Positions 14,240 to 20,971 of a stretch of DNA of 20,971 nucleotides are shown in pieces (within the stretch, counting starts at the first letter, position 1; every line of letters begins with the position of its first letter). Below the pieces are notes generated by a model. That model was not told where the DNA came from, searched no databases, and was given only the letters and a program-made list of their open reading frames with translations. The position numbers and the translations under genes are program-made. Origin of the DNA: a virus; the IMG/VR virus record IMGVR_UViG_3300031670_000504, positions 1 to 20,971 of that record; one strand, written 5' to 3'.

Positions 14240-15281
14240 AAGGTCGGTAAGCCCCGGCGTAGGGTTGGTCTGCGGAGATTAACTTGGAGATGAATTTCGT
14301 CATGGCAGGCCAGAGGTCCGTATCCCCCGGCGAGGTCATGAAGAGATCACCTGCAAACCCGTCTATCGTTTGGAATTGCCACAACACCACCAACAGCGAG
14401 CCGATCGTCAAGGTGCGGCACTGGAGGCCGAGAACTTTTTCAATGTCGGCGATCACTTGGAAATACTCAGAGCGGGCGTTGGGCAAGCCGAGGATGACGC
14501 TCACAGGGTCGATTTGATTTATCTCTATGCCGTAGCGGCCATGCAACACGGCAACATCCTCCAAAAGGGCGCGCGGCGAATCCAATACAGCGTTGCCGAG
14601 TTCGATCTCAAGTACGCCTAGCCGACCGTCGGCCATGCTAAGGACACCATCCATCCTGACATTGGTGTCGCCTCTGCGGCGCGTGCGGCATTCGATGCCG
14701 CACGCGATCAGCAAATTGCGAACAAACTGTGTGCTCGCAAGGTCGCCAAGTGCGGCGACCGACTCCGGCATTTCCCAGAGCGCCGGAGAACCAACGGTTC
14801 CGAGCTGGCCTACGCGCTGCGGGTTCGCATGTTCGGTAGGGTTCGAGCCATTATCACAAGTTGCTGTCAAACGGTCGGGATCGGAAGTTTCGACGATGGC
14901 TTTGCCTTCAGCACTTAGAGAGATCGCACCATATGGGCACCGCGCGACACACAGTCCGCACCCGATACATGTATCGGCATCGGCGAGGATAGTATTCGCA
15001 CCCTCGTTCCAGGACAGCGCGCGCGTCGGGCAGACTTCTTTGGTAGGATCGCCAGGAAAATCCCTGAGGGCCTTCGGGAGCGCGGTGTCGCCTGCGGTTA
15101 GTGTCATGCAAGGCGCATCTTTGCACCCGAGGCATGTGCCCCGGCCTTCGCGTCCATCGGACAGCCTGACCTTGACCGCATGTCCACCTTTCCCGAAGTT
15201 CAGGCGTTCGGCAGGCGCGAGATAGTCGCGGACTCTCCCCTCTCGCCCTATTCTCTTTTTGTGAGGAACTACCTCAGACAT
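14232..15281 (-). CDS. 2[4Fe-4S] ferredoxin domain fused to a nuclease-like domain
   Basis: A 349-residue cytoplasmic protein. The N-terminal half holds a ferredoxin domain with two cluster motifs: C50-x2-C53-x4-C58 with C84-P, and the classic C105-x2-C108-x2-C111-x3-C115-P. The C-terminal half (about 180-310) has no Cys motif. It shows a helix, then RMDGVLS (D211), a turn and LGVLEIELGN (E225, E227), followed by further helix and strand. This looks like the core of a PD-(D/E)XK fold, but with E-x-E in place of E-x-K. The start ATG at 15281 is chosen because it overlaps the end of the endonuclease gene by eight bases. It is the third gene of the operon with the HTH and endonuclease genes. It may be the second subunit of a restriction enzyme, a redox-sensing partner or an unrelated electron carrier; the first is my preferred inference. 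Confidence 0.7.
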   Translation of the reverse strand: MSEVVPHKKRIGREGRVRDYLAPAERLNFGKGGHAVKVRLSDGREGRGTCLGCKDAPCMTLTAGDTALPKALRDFPGDPTKEVCPTRALSWNEGANTILADADTCIGCGLCVARCPYGAISLSAEGKAIVETSDPDRLTATCDNGSNPTEHANPQRVGQLGTVGSPALWEMPESVAALGDLASTQFVRNLLIACGIECRTRRRGDTNVRMDGVLSMADGRLGVLEIELGNAVLDSPRALLEDVAVLHGRYGIEINQIDPVSVILGLPNARSEYFQVIADIEKVLGLQCRTLTIGSLLVVLWQFQTIDGFAGDLFMTSPGDTDLWPAMTKFISKLISADQPYAGAYRPSK

Positions 15282-16986
15282 GGAGAAACCCCCGCAGGCC
15301 GCTAAGCTGCGCACCCTCGATGGTCAGATCATCCGTCGCGGCGCGAATTGCCAGCAGGGCGAGCGTGCCAAGGTCAATCACCCCGATCCTGATCCGGAAA
15401 GATCCGTAGATGTCGTCTATAAGCGAGGACATGTCCCCGCGTTCATTGGGCACCTGATAGCCCACGATCAAACTCGTAATCTCAAAACTGGTTTTCAAAC
15501 CGCCGCGGGCCAGGAGGACAATCTTGTTTTCGAGAGCCTGACGGATTGCCTTCGTTGAGAGAAAAGCTTCCTCAGTGGGGGATTTAATCTCGATGGGGAC
15601 GGCAACCGCGCCCAGCCAGACACAGGCATCCCATCGCTGGTAATTCACGCCAGGCCGGGAATAGTCACTCTGCAAGCCGAGTGCCCGAAACAGCTCGCTC
15701 ACCAGCGGGTAAAACTCCGTCCGGGTGTCGGCCGCGCGCGAGGTGGCAAAGGCCGCTGCTGCTTCTTTATCCGATTGGTGGTGCTGGCGCAGCGTACGCA
15801 ATTCCTCTTCGAGCGAGCGTGTGTTGCTTGCCTCTTTCCTATGCGTTTGTCGCACGAACTTCGGTTCGACAAACAAATGGTCGCGCGCCCCCCGACCGAC
15901 CACCGTGCCCACCACTGCCGCTTCGCGCTCGCGCGCCTTGGTGGAGGCTTCTTCAGAAGCAGGGAAGATCTGGCGAATGTCGGCGATGGATAGTGACTGA
16001 AAGGGAGAAAACAGGAGGGACCGAGTCTGCTCAATACCCAGAAGACCGAGCGCACGATTGAATACCGGCGTTTGGAGTGCCAGCTTCCGACTTACAGGCT
16101 CAAGATCGAAGCCCGCCCGCTCCAGCATATTGTAGTGCGCTTGAACGCTGAGCGCGGCTTTCTCTTGAAACGGAAGAGCATCCACTTGGTCAACCCGGAT
16201 ATCGGCCGACGTCAGTATGCGGCGCGCGACCGTCTTACCCTGCTCGGTCAGTCGGTGTGCTTCAAAGGTGCCGGCTTTACGGAATTTCAGACGAACTTTC
16301 TCCGTCCATCCGCAATCGCGCATGATCGCAATGGGCCAACGTGTGTAATTCTTGAGCGTGTTGATCTGGATGTGCCTTTCTTCGGAAAGGCGCTCGATGG
16401 CGTCTTGAATAGTTTTTGGATTTAGCCGTAAGCCTTCCACGAATGTCGCCATAACGGCCGCCGCCCCAGGCTGGCGATCGGAACGGGCACTCAGCGGCCC
16501 CACGATCATTTCATCCCTGGACAGCGCATCACCGCACGCCAGCATGGTCTGCAGGATGAAGGCGAGCGGCCGAAGATCGTGCTCGCCTTGAACGGTCAAC
16601 ACATGGCTCGGGTACGAAATCCCGAGCACGGTCTCTCCGAACAGAGGCAGATAGTATGGTCCGGCGGCAACCAGCTGCCGACCGAGCAATGTGAAGGTGT
16701 AGTTTAGTGCGCTACGTTCGGTCGGATGCAGCCAGCCGAGCGACCGGAAAAGTTCAGCATACATCTTGAGCTGGTTATATAGAGGATCGCGGGTGCGGTC
16801 GAGTCTCGTGGAACGCGCGATGGCTTCCGCACCCATATACCCGGAGGACGTGGCCATATTGGCGTCAACCGTCGCTCCGACGATATCATCGAGAGTGACC
16901 ACCTGGCCATGAAGCCGCTCGAAAGCCGCAGTATAGACTGCTACGAAATTGCTGATTGTCGAACCGGGGTTGGGAAAGCGGAGCAT
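15274..16986 (-). CDS. Candidate restriction endonuclease with C-terminal PD-(D/E)XK site
   Basis: A 570-residue protein. Residues 1-340 are helical with segments that look like winged-helix units (for example around 60-105 and 185-255), suited to DNA recognition. A charged linker follows (about 345-420). The C-terminal domain has E424 in a helix, then D453 (QRWDACVW) and E466-x-K468 (VPIEIKSP), the D-x12-E-x-K catalytic pattern of PD-(D/E)XK nucleases. Recognition at the N-terminus, linker and C-terminal cleavage domain, at about 600 residues, is the plan of N.BspD6I-like type IIS large subunits. No sequence match to that family can be claimed by eye. ATG 16986 is chosen over an in-frame codon at 17037 because it lies four bases behind the HTH stop and next to an AGGGGAAA ribosome site. 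The two methyltransferases opposite would protect its target. Confidence 0.65.
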   Translation of the reverse strand: MLRFPNPGSTISNFVAVYTAAFERLHGQVVTLDDIVGATVDANMATSSGYMGAEAIARSTRLDRTRDPLYNQLKMYAELFRSLGWLHPTERSALNYTFTLLGRQLVAAGPYYLPLFGETVLGISYPSHVLTVQGEHDLRPLAFILQTMLACGDALSRDEMIVGPLSARSDRQPGAAAVMATFVEGLRLNPKTIQDAIERLSEERHIQINTLKNYTRWPIAIMRDCGWTEKVRLKFRKAGTFEAHRLTEQGKTVARRILTSADIRVDQVDALPFQEKAALSVQAHYNMLERAGFDLEPVSRKLALQTPVFNRALGLLGIEQTRSLLFSPFQSLSIADIRQIFPASEEASTKAREREAAVVGTVVGRGARDHLFVEPKFVRQTHRKEASNTRSLEEELRTLRQHHQSDKEAAAAFATSRAADTRTEFYPLVSELFRALGLQSDYSRPGVNYQRWDACVWLGAVAVPIEIKSPTEEAFLSTKAIRQALENKIVLLARGGLKTSFEITSLIVGYQVPNERGDMSSLIDDIYGSFRIRIGVIDLGTLALLAIRAATDDLTIEGAQLSGLRGFLHV

Positions 16987-16990
16987 TACG

Positions 16991-17230
16991 TCATTTCCCC
17001 TTGCGTTCGATCTTCCGGAGCACCCCACATGGGTCAAGTTTCAGCACCTTGCACAATTCCATAAACTCGACGACGTCCAGCCGTCTTTCACCGCGTTCGT
17101 ACTTCGACACGAACGACTGCGGCTTCTTCAGCAACCTGGCCAGTTCCCGCTGGCTTGGCCTCAAGCGAACGCGGGCCTCCGTCATCAGTGACAGAAAGCG
17201 CCCATAGGGCTCACTGTGGATCGACTTCAA
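16991..17230 (-). CDS. XRE-type HTH regulator, probable controller protein
   Basis: A 79-residue helix-turn-helix protein. The core (PSQRELARLLKKPQSFVSKY followed by ERGERRLDVVEF) is a typical XRE/Cro-type fold filling almost the whole chain, as in controller (C) proteins of restriction-modification systems. TTG at 17230 is the preferred start: GGGAGAG lies just upstream and the family normally begins a few residues before the IHSEPYGRFL stretch. A longer in-frame reading to 17263 adds a non-conserved hydrophobic lead. It is the first gene of the operon with the endonuclease and ferredoxin-domain genes, four bases ahead of the endonuclease. An operator-like inverted repeat overlaps its promoter. 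It probably delays or limits nuclease expression until the host DNA is methylated. Confidence 0.8.
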   Translation of the reverse strand: MKSIHSEPYGRFLSLMTEARVRLRPSQRELARLLKKPQSFVSKYERGERRLDVVEFMELCKVLKLDPCGVLRKIERKGK

Positions 17231-17269
17231 AACACACTCTCCCAAAATAACAGCCACCGCCAATGTTCT

Positions 17270-17310
17270 GTATAAACCTGTTTTGGATTTGAACCCAACA
17301 CGCGTTCAAA
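17270..17310 (-). promoter_or_regulatory. Promoter with operator-like inverted repeat for the HTH-endonuclease operon
   Basis: On the minus strand TTGGGT (17293-17298) and TTATAC (17270-17275) are separated by 17 bases, a plausible sigma-70 promoter about 40 bases before the TTG start. A perfect 7-bp inverted repeat TTTGAAC/GTTCAAA (17288-17294 and 17304-17310, 9-bp spacer) overlaps the -35 box. This is where a self-repressing controller protein would bind. Confidence 0.5.
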
Positions 17311-17799
17311 CGATACGGTGTCCTGTCCGCACGTCCGTGACAAACCGTCTAGCCGCTTTTGAGTGAGAAATTCAAAAAATGGGTACCTCTTAAGTATCGA
17401 CATGGCTAATTTCAACGAATAGTATAGATGAAATTCCATAAATATTGCTATTTGAGATTTCGTCTGTGGCAGTAGATATTTATAAATGCGTTGCAAAAGA
17501 TAATGCGGCTGATATCCAACCGCGATAAGATCGAAAGTTAATTATGGTAGAAAAATTCTTTATGCTAGTTTTCCATACAGGCGGTTAGTTAGATACAGGG
17601 TCACCGCGCAGAGCCCTTTTAGTACTTAGAAGAAGTTATGTCAATGGCGACTGATATTATGACTCTGCGGCGCTCGAATCTCTGATGCGGGGCAGCTGGC
17701 GATGGAACTCTGTCATCGGCACGACTTTATGCGTGTAGTGATTATTAGGTCGGACTTAATGTTATATCAATACAATAAAAATATTGTGTAAATATGGAT
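17311..17799. other. AT-rich gene-free spacer
   Basis: No supported gene. A minus-strand frame of 89 codons (17227-17496) runs into the HTH promoter region and shows no conserved features. Base composition drops clearly in AT-rich direction from about 17.4 kb, marking the outer edge of the restriction-modification-like cassette. No tRNA, attachment repeat or insertion sequence end was seen. Confidence 0.5.
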
Positions 17800-18303
17800 T
17801 TACTTTTTACTGATAATTGTCGGATTCAGTTGTTTTTTCTTTAACGTTAATGTAATACCTGGACGCCAATTATTAAAATTGTTATCAATACAAAGAATCT
17901 GGCCCCATTTGTCGTAATAGTATCTTTCAGTCGGTGTACGATAATAAATATAACCATGGAGATGCTCTTGATATGACTCTTGCTGGTAATCTTTTTCTTG
18001 TATACGTTTTTTGTATATCTGTGCTACTTGATTGAGTTCCTGCAGCGTAGCGCGTTGCCCAAGCACAGCGAATGGAATATTTATATGCCTTATATCTGGG
18101 AAGAAGGCGAGCACAAAGAGTGGAACTAAGTTTAGTAGCTGTATATTAATATAAGGTACATAACCCTGCGCTTCCTCCCAAAAATCTTCATTAGTTTTCT
18201 CACGCTCAGGAATAGTTCCTGGCGGGAAGGGCGGAAGTATAGGTCTGAAGTTTCGTAACTTCATTATGCGGTTTAATCTGGCTCGTCTCTCGATTTCATT
18301 CAT
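17800..18303 (-). CDS. Hypothetical protein (167 aa), AT-rich orphan
   Basis: Function not recognised. The N-terminus is basic (RRARLNRIMKLRNF) and proline-rich (PPFPPG). A hydrophobic stretch LLNLVPLFVLAFF near 56-68 is too short and too close to charged residues to call a membrane helix. The second half is Tyr- and Gln-rich (YIYYRTPTERYYYDKWGQIL). The gene is much more AT-rich than its neighbours, which suggests recent transfer. It lies on the same strand as the metallophosphoesterase and AAA genes, but a 77-bp gap separates them. The hydrophobic and aromatic pattern could suit a host-interaction or toxin-type protein, but there is no direct evidence. Start ATG at 18303 has no strong ribosome site. 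Confidence 0.55.
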   Translation of the reverse strand: MNEIERRARLNRIMKLRNFRPILPPFPPGTIPEREKTNEDFWEEAQGYVPYINIQLLNLVPLFVLAFFPDIRHINIPFAVLGQRATLQELNQVAQIYKKRIQEKDYQQESYQEHLHGYIYYRTPTERYYYDKWGQILCIDNNFNNWRPGITLTLKKKQLNPTIISKK

Positions 18304-18380
18304 TCAGTTTACCCTCTTGTGTACTTAATGGTGACAGATCAATCGTTGTTCGAATCAGCTATATATGATGTGAATTGTAT

Positions 18381-19367
18381 TTAATTCGTCACTGCCAAGA
18401 AATGTTCTTTTATCAATATCTGTTCGCCATCCCATCGATAAGCCACCAGTGCACCACCGCGCGCAATGCTGTAATCAAGACAGGCCACGTTTGTTGAGAG
18501 TGGGGCGGGTGTACCGCTCAGCCAGTAATGGCCTACAAAGACTGGCGGCGCATTTGTCGGATATTGCAGGAAATCTTGAGCAATTATCCTGCGTTTACTG
18601 AGTTGACGAATGAGAGAAGGTGGACCTAATAAGGCATCTTGCCAGTGATATGACTTACGATCCTCAAGCCACCATTTAATACGCGCCTTGGTTCAAACTT
18701 TGCCATCGGTATCCTTGAACTGGATTCCGACTGGTAATGAACGTTCGATGCCTTTCAGAACAAATTCGGCCGCCTCGAAGAGGAGTGTGCCGTGTTGAAA
18801 GAGCGGCAACGCTCGTTGTGTGTTTAAAAGTAGGAGGGTAGTGCCAATCTGCTCTTTGATAAGTGCCATTGCACACTCATCCCAGACAGCATGGACCACG
18901 CGTAATTCGCCTAAATCGAGCCAGAGCGGCAAGCTTTGGAACCAGCTCAAGGTATCGAGGTAATCACGTTCGTTACCCTTGAACTCCTCAATAAATGGCT
19001 GATGTTGCTCAAAGGTATGTCCCAATCGATCACGTAGGCGCCGGCCGAGTATTTTTGGGTGTGGCAGTCCAAACCCCAAGGCGTTGAATTCATGGTTGCC
19101 CATGACCGCTAAAGCGGAGCCCTGTTCGACCATTGGGCGGACAATCGCAATAACTCCACGTCCTGGATGCCGGTCAATGAAATCCCCTAGGAAGATGGCC
19201 TTGCGGCTCGGGTGACGCAGGACGCCCTCTTTATTGCGATAGCCAAGACGTTTCAGCAGGGCCCGCAAAGCAGTCTCGCAGCCATGAATATCGCCAATCA
19301 GGTCATAACCATCGATGCCGTGAGCCGTTTGGAGTGATTTTTGTGTCATGGCATAAGTCGATCGCAT
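18381..19367 (-). pseudogene. Calcineurin-like metallophosphoesterase gene with an in-frame stop
   Basis: The first 224 codons carry the phosphoesterase motifs GDIHG (25-29), GDFIDR (61-66) and GNHE (90-93), which hold two metal ions for phosphate ester hydrolysis. The frame stops at TGA 18693-18695 after DTDGKV. The same frame then continues for 103 codons to TAA at 18381 and encodes what looks like the normal end: KARIKWW, the conserved FVGHYWLSG motif and ACLDYSIARGGALVAYRWDG. A single C-to-T change (CGA to TGA, Arg) explains the break. The GHYW histidine ligand lies behind the stop, so the shorter product should be inactive. Either ATG 19367 or 19349 could be the start. It lies 106 bases behind the AAA ATPase gene and probably shared its operon. 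Confidence 0.8.
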
Positions 19368-19473
19368 CGTGACCCATCATATTCGCTGAGCGCCGCGGAC
19401 CCATACCCGAATAGAGTTTGGTGTATTTCTGCCAGGCAGTTAGCAATCACTTCATAATTTCGGATTGAGTTCA

Positions 19474-20971
19474 TCATGAAAGGAATCCAATCGTCCGGTG
19501 TTGACCCCCAGGCTTGTGCACACATTCCTCAGCAAGCGCATCCAGGAAGGTGCTGGCAGATAGCTTTTTGACGAGCCGCAATCTACGCAAAGCCGCTGCG
19601 AAATCGCCAGGCGTGAGCTGATCAAGTGCCTCCAGTCGCCGGGCCTCAGGCTGAGAAGCATCGAGCTCAGTCTGCGCTTGATCTCGCAAAATCTGATTGC
19701 AGAGTGCAAACCGCTGTGCACGTGTCAGGGGACGGAATTCGATCTTGAAATCAAAGCGCCGGAAGACTGCTTGATCGAGATCATGTAACAGATTAGTGGA
19801 CGCGATGAAGATGCCTTCAAAATGTTCCATGCCGGTAAGGAATTCGTTCACCTGGGTCACTTCCCAGCTGCGCACGGCGTTGGTGCGGTCGCGCAGGAAG
19901 CTGTCGGCTTCATCGAGCAGCAGCACCGCGCCATCCTGCCCGGCTTCCTGGAACATCTGGGCGGTGAGCTTCTCGGTCTGGCCCAGATACATGTTGAGAA
20001 GATCCGAAGCGCGCCGCACCATCAGTGGCTTATCCAGTTGTTCCGCCAGATATTTAGCAAAGGCGGTCTTGCCGGTCCCAGGAGGCCCGTAGAGGCATAT
20101 GCGGCCCGAGGGTGTCGTGCGCAGGCCCTGAAGCACAGCCCCAAGATCGAAGCTGGGATTCACATAGTCCAGCCGGTAGGTGATGGGATCGTTGGAGGCT
20201 AGGAATGGCGGCAACGGATTGCCGCAGACTTCTGACAAATGCGACAGGGTGCGAGTGATAGCCATCTCCGCTGCTTTCCCCGGCGACACCTGCATGAGGC
20301 CTGCGGCGCGCACAGCGGTTTCGATATGCGCAGGCTTGATTTGGGTTTCATCGGCCAGCCGGTCAATCCATCTCTCAGAGACTGCTAATGGTTGCACTTT
20401 GTTTTCGATTAGGCGGCGGCGTGCTTTCCGGCTTGGCGTTTCGAGCTGTAGGATATAGGTGAACCGGCGCAGGAACGCCTCATCGATCTGTTCTATTTGA
20501 TTACTGATCCAGATCGCCGGCACCGGATTGCTCTCGAGCAGCTGGTTAGTCCAGGCTTTCTGTTGCCCAACGGGCCTGGACTGGCTCCAAAACGGGGATA
20601 GGGAAAATCGGGATGGAAACGCATCTTCGATCTCATCAAAGAGCAATACACAGGGCAGGCGGCGTTTCAGTACCTGCTGGCTGATTTTGAAGACCGACAG
20701 GCGCTTCTCTCCAGGCCGTGGGTCCCCGTCTTCATCGATCGTGCTGACTTCATAAAGAGGCACACTTGCTTCAGAGGCAAGCAAGCGTGCAAGTTCGGTT
20801 TTGCCTGTACCAGGCGTGCCATAGAGCAGGATATTGACTCCGCGTGTCTGGTTCTTGCAGGTATTGGCTAGCAGGGGCCGCAACAAGGCGATGTCTTCTG
20901 CAACGTGGGAGTAATCCTCAACCGTCAGGTTGGTCGGTTCGGCGATTTTGAAAAATGCACTCAAGAGCTCA
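19474..20971 (-). CDS. Tandem AAA ATPase, 5' end outside the window
   Basis: At least 496 residues with two complete AAA modules. In the first, Walker A GTPGTGKT (49-56) and Walker B LLFDE (107-111) are followed by a sensor-like WISN and a LRRF Arg finger. In the second, Walker A is GPPGTGKT (293-300), Walker B LLLDEAD (348-354), sensor 1 IASTN (387-391) and Arg finger FRRFD (401-405). Both sites look active, so this is a hexameric-type remodelling ATPase of the Cdc48/ClpB style in architecture, but the substrate is unknown. The frame is open to the window edge; a TTG at 20964 might be used, but a start beyond the window is more likely. It precedes the broken metallophosphoesterase gene on the same strand. 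Confidence 0.88.
   Translation of the reverse strand, partial: ELLSAFFKIAEPTNLTVEDYSHVAEDIALLRPLLANTCKNQTRGVNILLYGTPGTGKTELARLLASEASVPLYEVSTIDEDGDPRPGEKRLSVFKISQQVLKRRLPCVLLFDEIEDAFPSRFSLSPFWSQSRPVGQQKAWTNQLLESNPVPAIWISNQIEQIDEAFLRRFTYILQLETPSRKARRRLIENKVQPLAVSERWIDRLADETQIKPAHIETAVRAAGLMQVSPGKAAEMAITRTLSHLSEVCGNPLPPFLASNDPITYRLDYVNPSFDLGAVLQGLRTTPSGRICLYGPPGTGKTAFAKYLAEQLDKPLMVRRASDLLNMYLGQTEKLTAQMFQEAGQDGAVLLLDEADSFLRDRTNAVRSWEVTQVNEFLTGMEHFEGIFIASTNLLHDLDQAVFRRFDFKIEFRPLTRAQRFALCNQILRDQAQTELDASQPEARRLEALDQLTPGDFAAALRRLRLVKKLSASTFLDALAEECVHKPGGQHRTIGFLS

Noticed and set aside
17281-17310. tRNA T-arm-like sequence (GGGTTCAAATCC, minus strand) as an attachment remnant
   Set aside because: The 5-bp stem has a mismatch and no acceptor strand or CCA follows. 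The inverted repeat is better explained as an operator.
17227-17496. 89-codon minus-strand frame upstream of the HTH gene
   Set aside because: It overlaps the likely promoter and start of the HTH gene in another frame, has no ribosome site and no conserved features.
18693-18695. TGA as a selenocysteine codon
   Set aside because: This phosphoesterase family does not use selenocysteine, the site is not catalytic, and no SECIS-like hairpin is evident directly behind it.
1-20971. CRISPR array or insertion sequence ends
   Set aside because: No series of short regularly spaced direct repeats and no transposase with terminal inverted repeats was found on either strand.

Overview
The window looks like an accessory (genomic-island) stretch of a proteobacterial chromosome of mixed base composition. 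The serine recombinase/DUF2924 pair, the ParB-methylase/DUF5681/terminase block and the style of the intergenic repeats all fit Pseudomonadota, and I would guess Gammaproteobacteria or a close relative. No housekeeping gene allows a firmer placement. Most genes are modules for mobility, DNA modification or defence, separated by repeat-rich or AT-rich spacers and some decayed genes.

Layout. (1) 1-500: a complete tRNA-Ser(GCU) gene with a strong hairpin behind it, then a gene-free spacer. (2) 505-2697 (-): a large protein with a PIN-like nuclease domain, a coiled coil and C-terminal membrane segments. (3) 2844-9078: a phage-like module. A serine recombinase and a DUF2924 protein overlap on the minus strand. 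An unknown protein, a ParB-methyltransferase fusion, a DUF5681 protein and a terminase large subunit lie on the plus strand, the last three overlapping. No portal, capsid or tail gene follows. (4) 9100-10456: a decayed Cys-rich gene on the minus strand with an in-frame stop, then structured repetitive DNA including two 150-bp direct repeats that are 98% identical. (5) 10457-11656: an orphan reverse transcriptase of the group II-like/unknown-group type, without a maturase HNH domain. (6) 12184-17310: a compact convergent restriction-modification-like cassette. It runs RHH regulator, DNA methyltransferase A and DNA methyltransferase B on plus, meeting on minus a ferredoxin-domain protein, a PD-(D/E)XK endonuclease candidate and an HTH regulator. 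(7) 17311-20971 (-): AT-rich spacer, an orphan protein, a metallophosphoesterase gene broken by one stop codon, and a tandem AAA ATPase that runs off the window.

The most interesting unit is the 12.2-17.3 kb cassette. Two different methyltransferases, a 570-residue protein with recognition-type N-terminal regions and a C-terminal D-x12-E-x-K nuclease site, and a second smaller protein resemble the plan of heterodimeric type IIS systems. Here, however, the smaller protein carries a full 2[4Fe-4S] ferredoxin domain fused to a region that itself resembles a degenerate PD-(D/E)XK fold. I know of no described restriction system built this way. Each arm has its own small regulator next to operator-like repeats: TTCACC/GGTGAA half-sites at 10-11 bp spacing at the RHH gene, and a 7-bp inverted repeat over the -35 box of the HTH-endonuclease-ferredoxin operon.

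Secondary points of interest are the orphan reverse transcriptase behind structured repeats, the terminase module without virion genes, and the PIN-transmembrane protein next to the recombinase. All assignments come from reading motifs by eye; no database or structure search was run.
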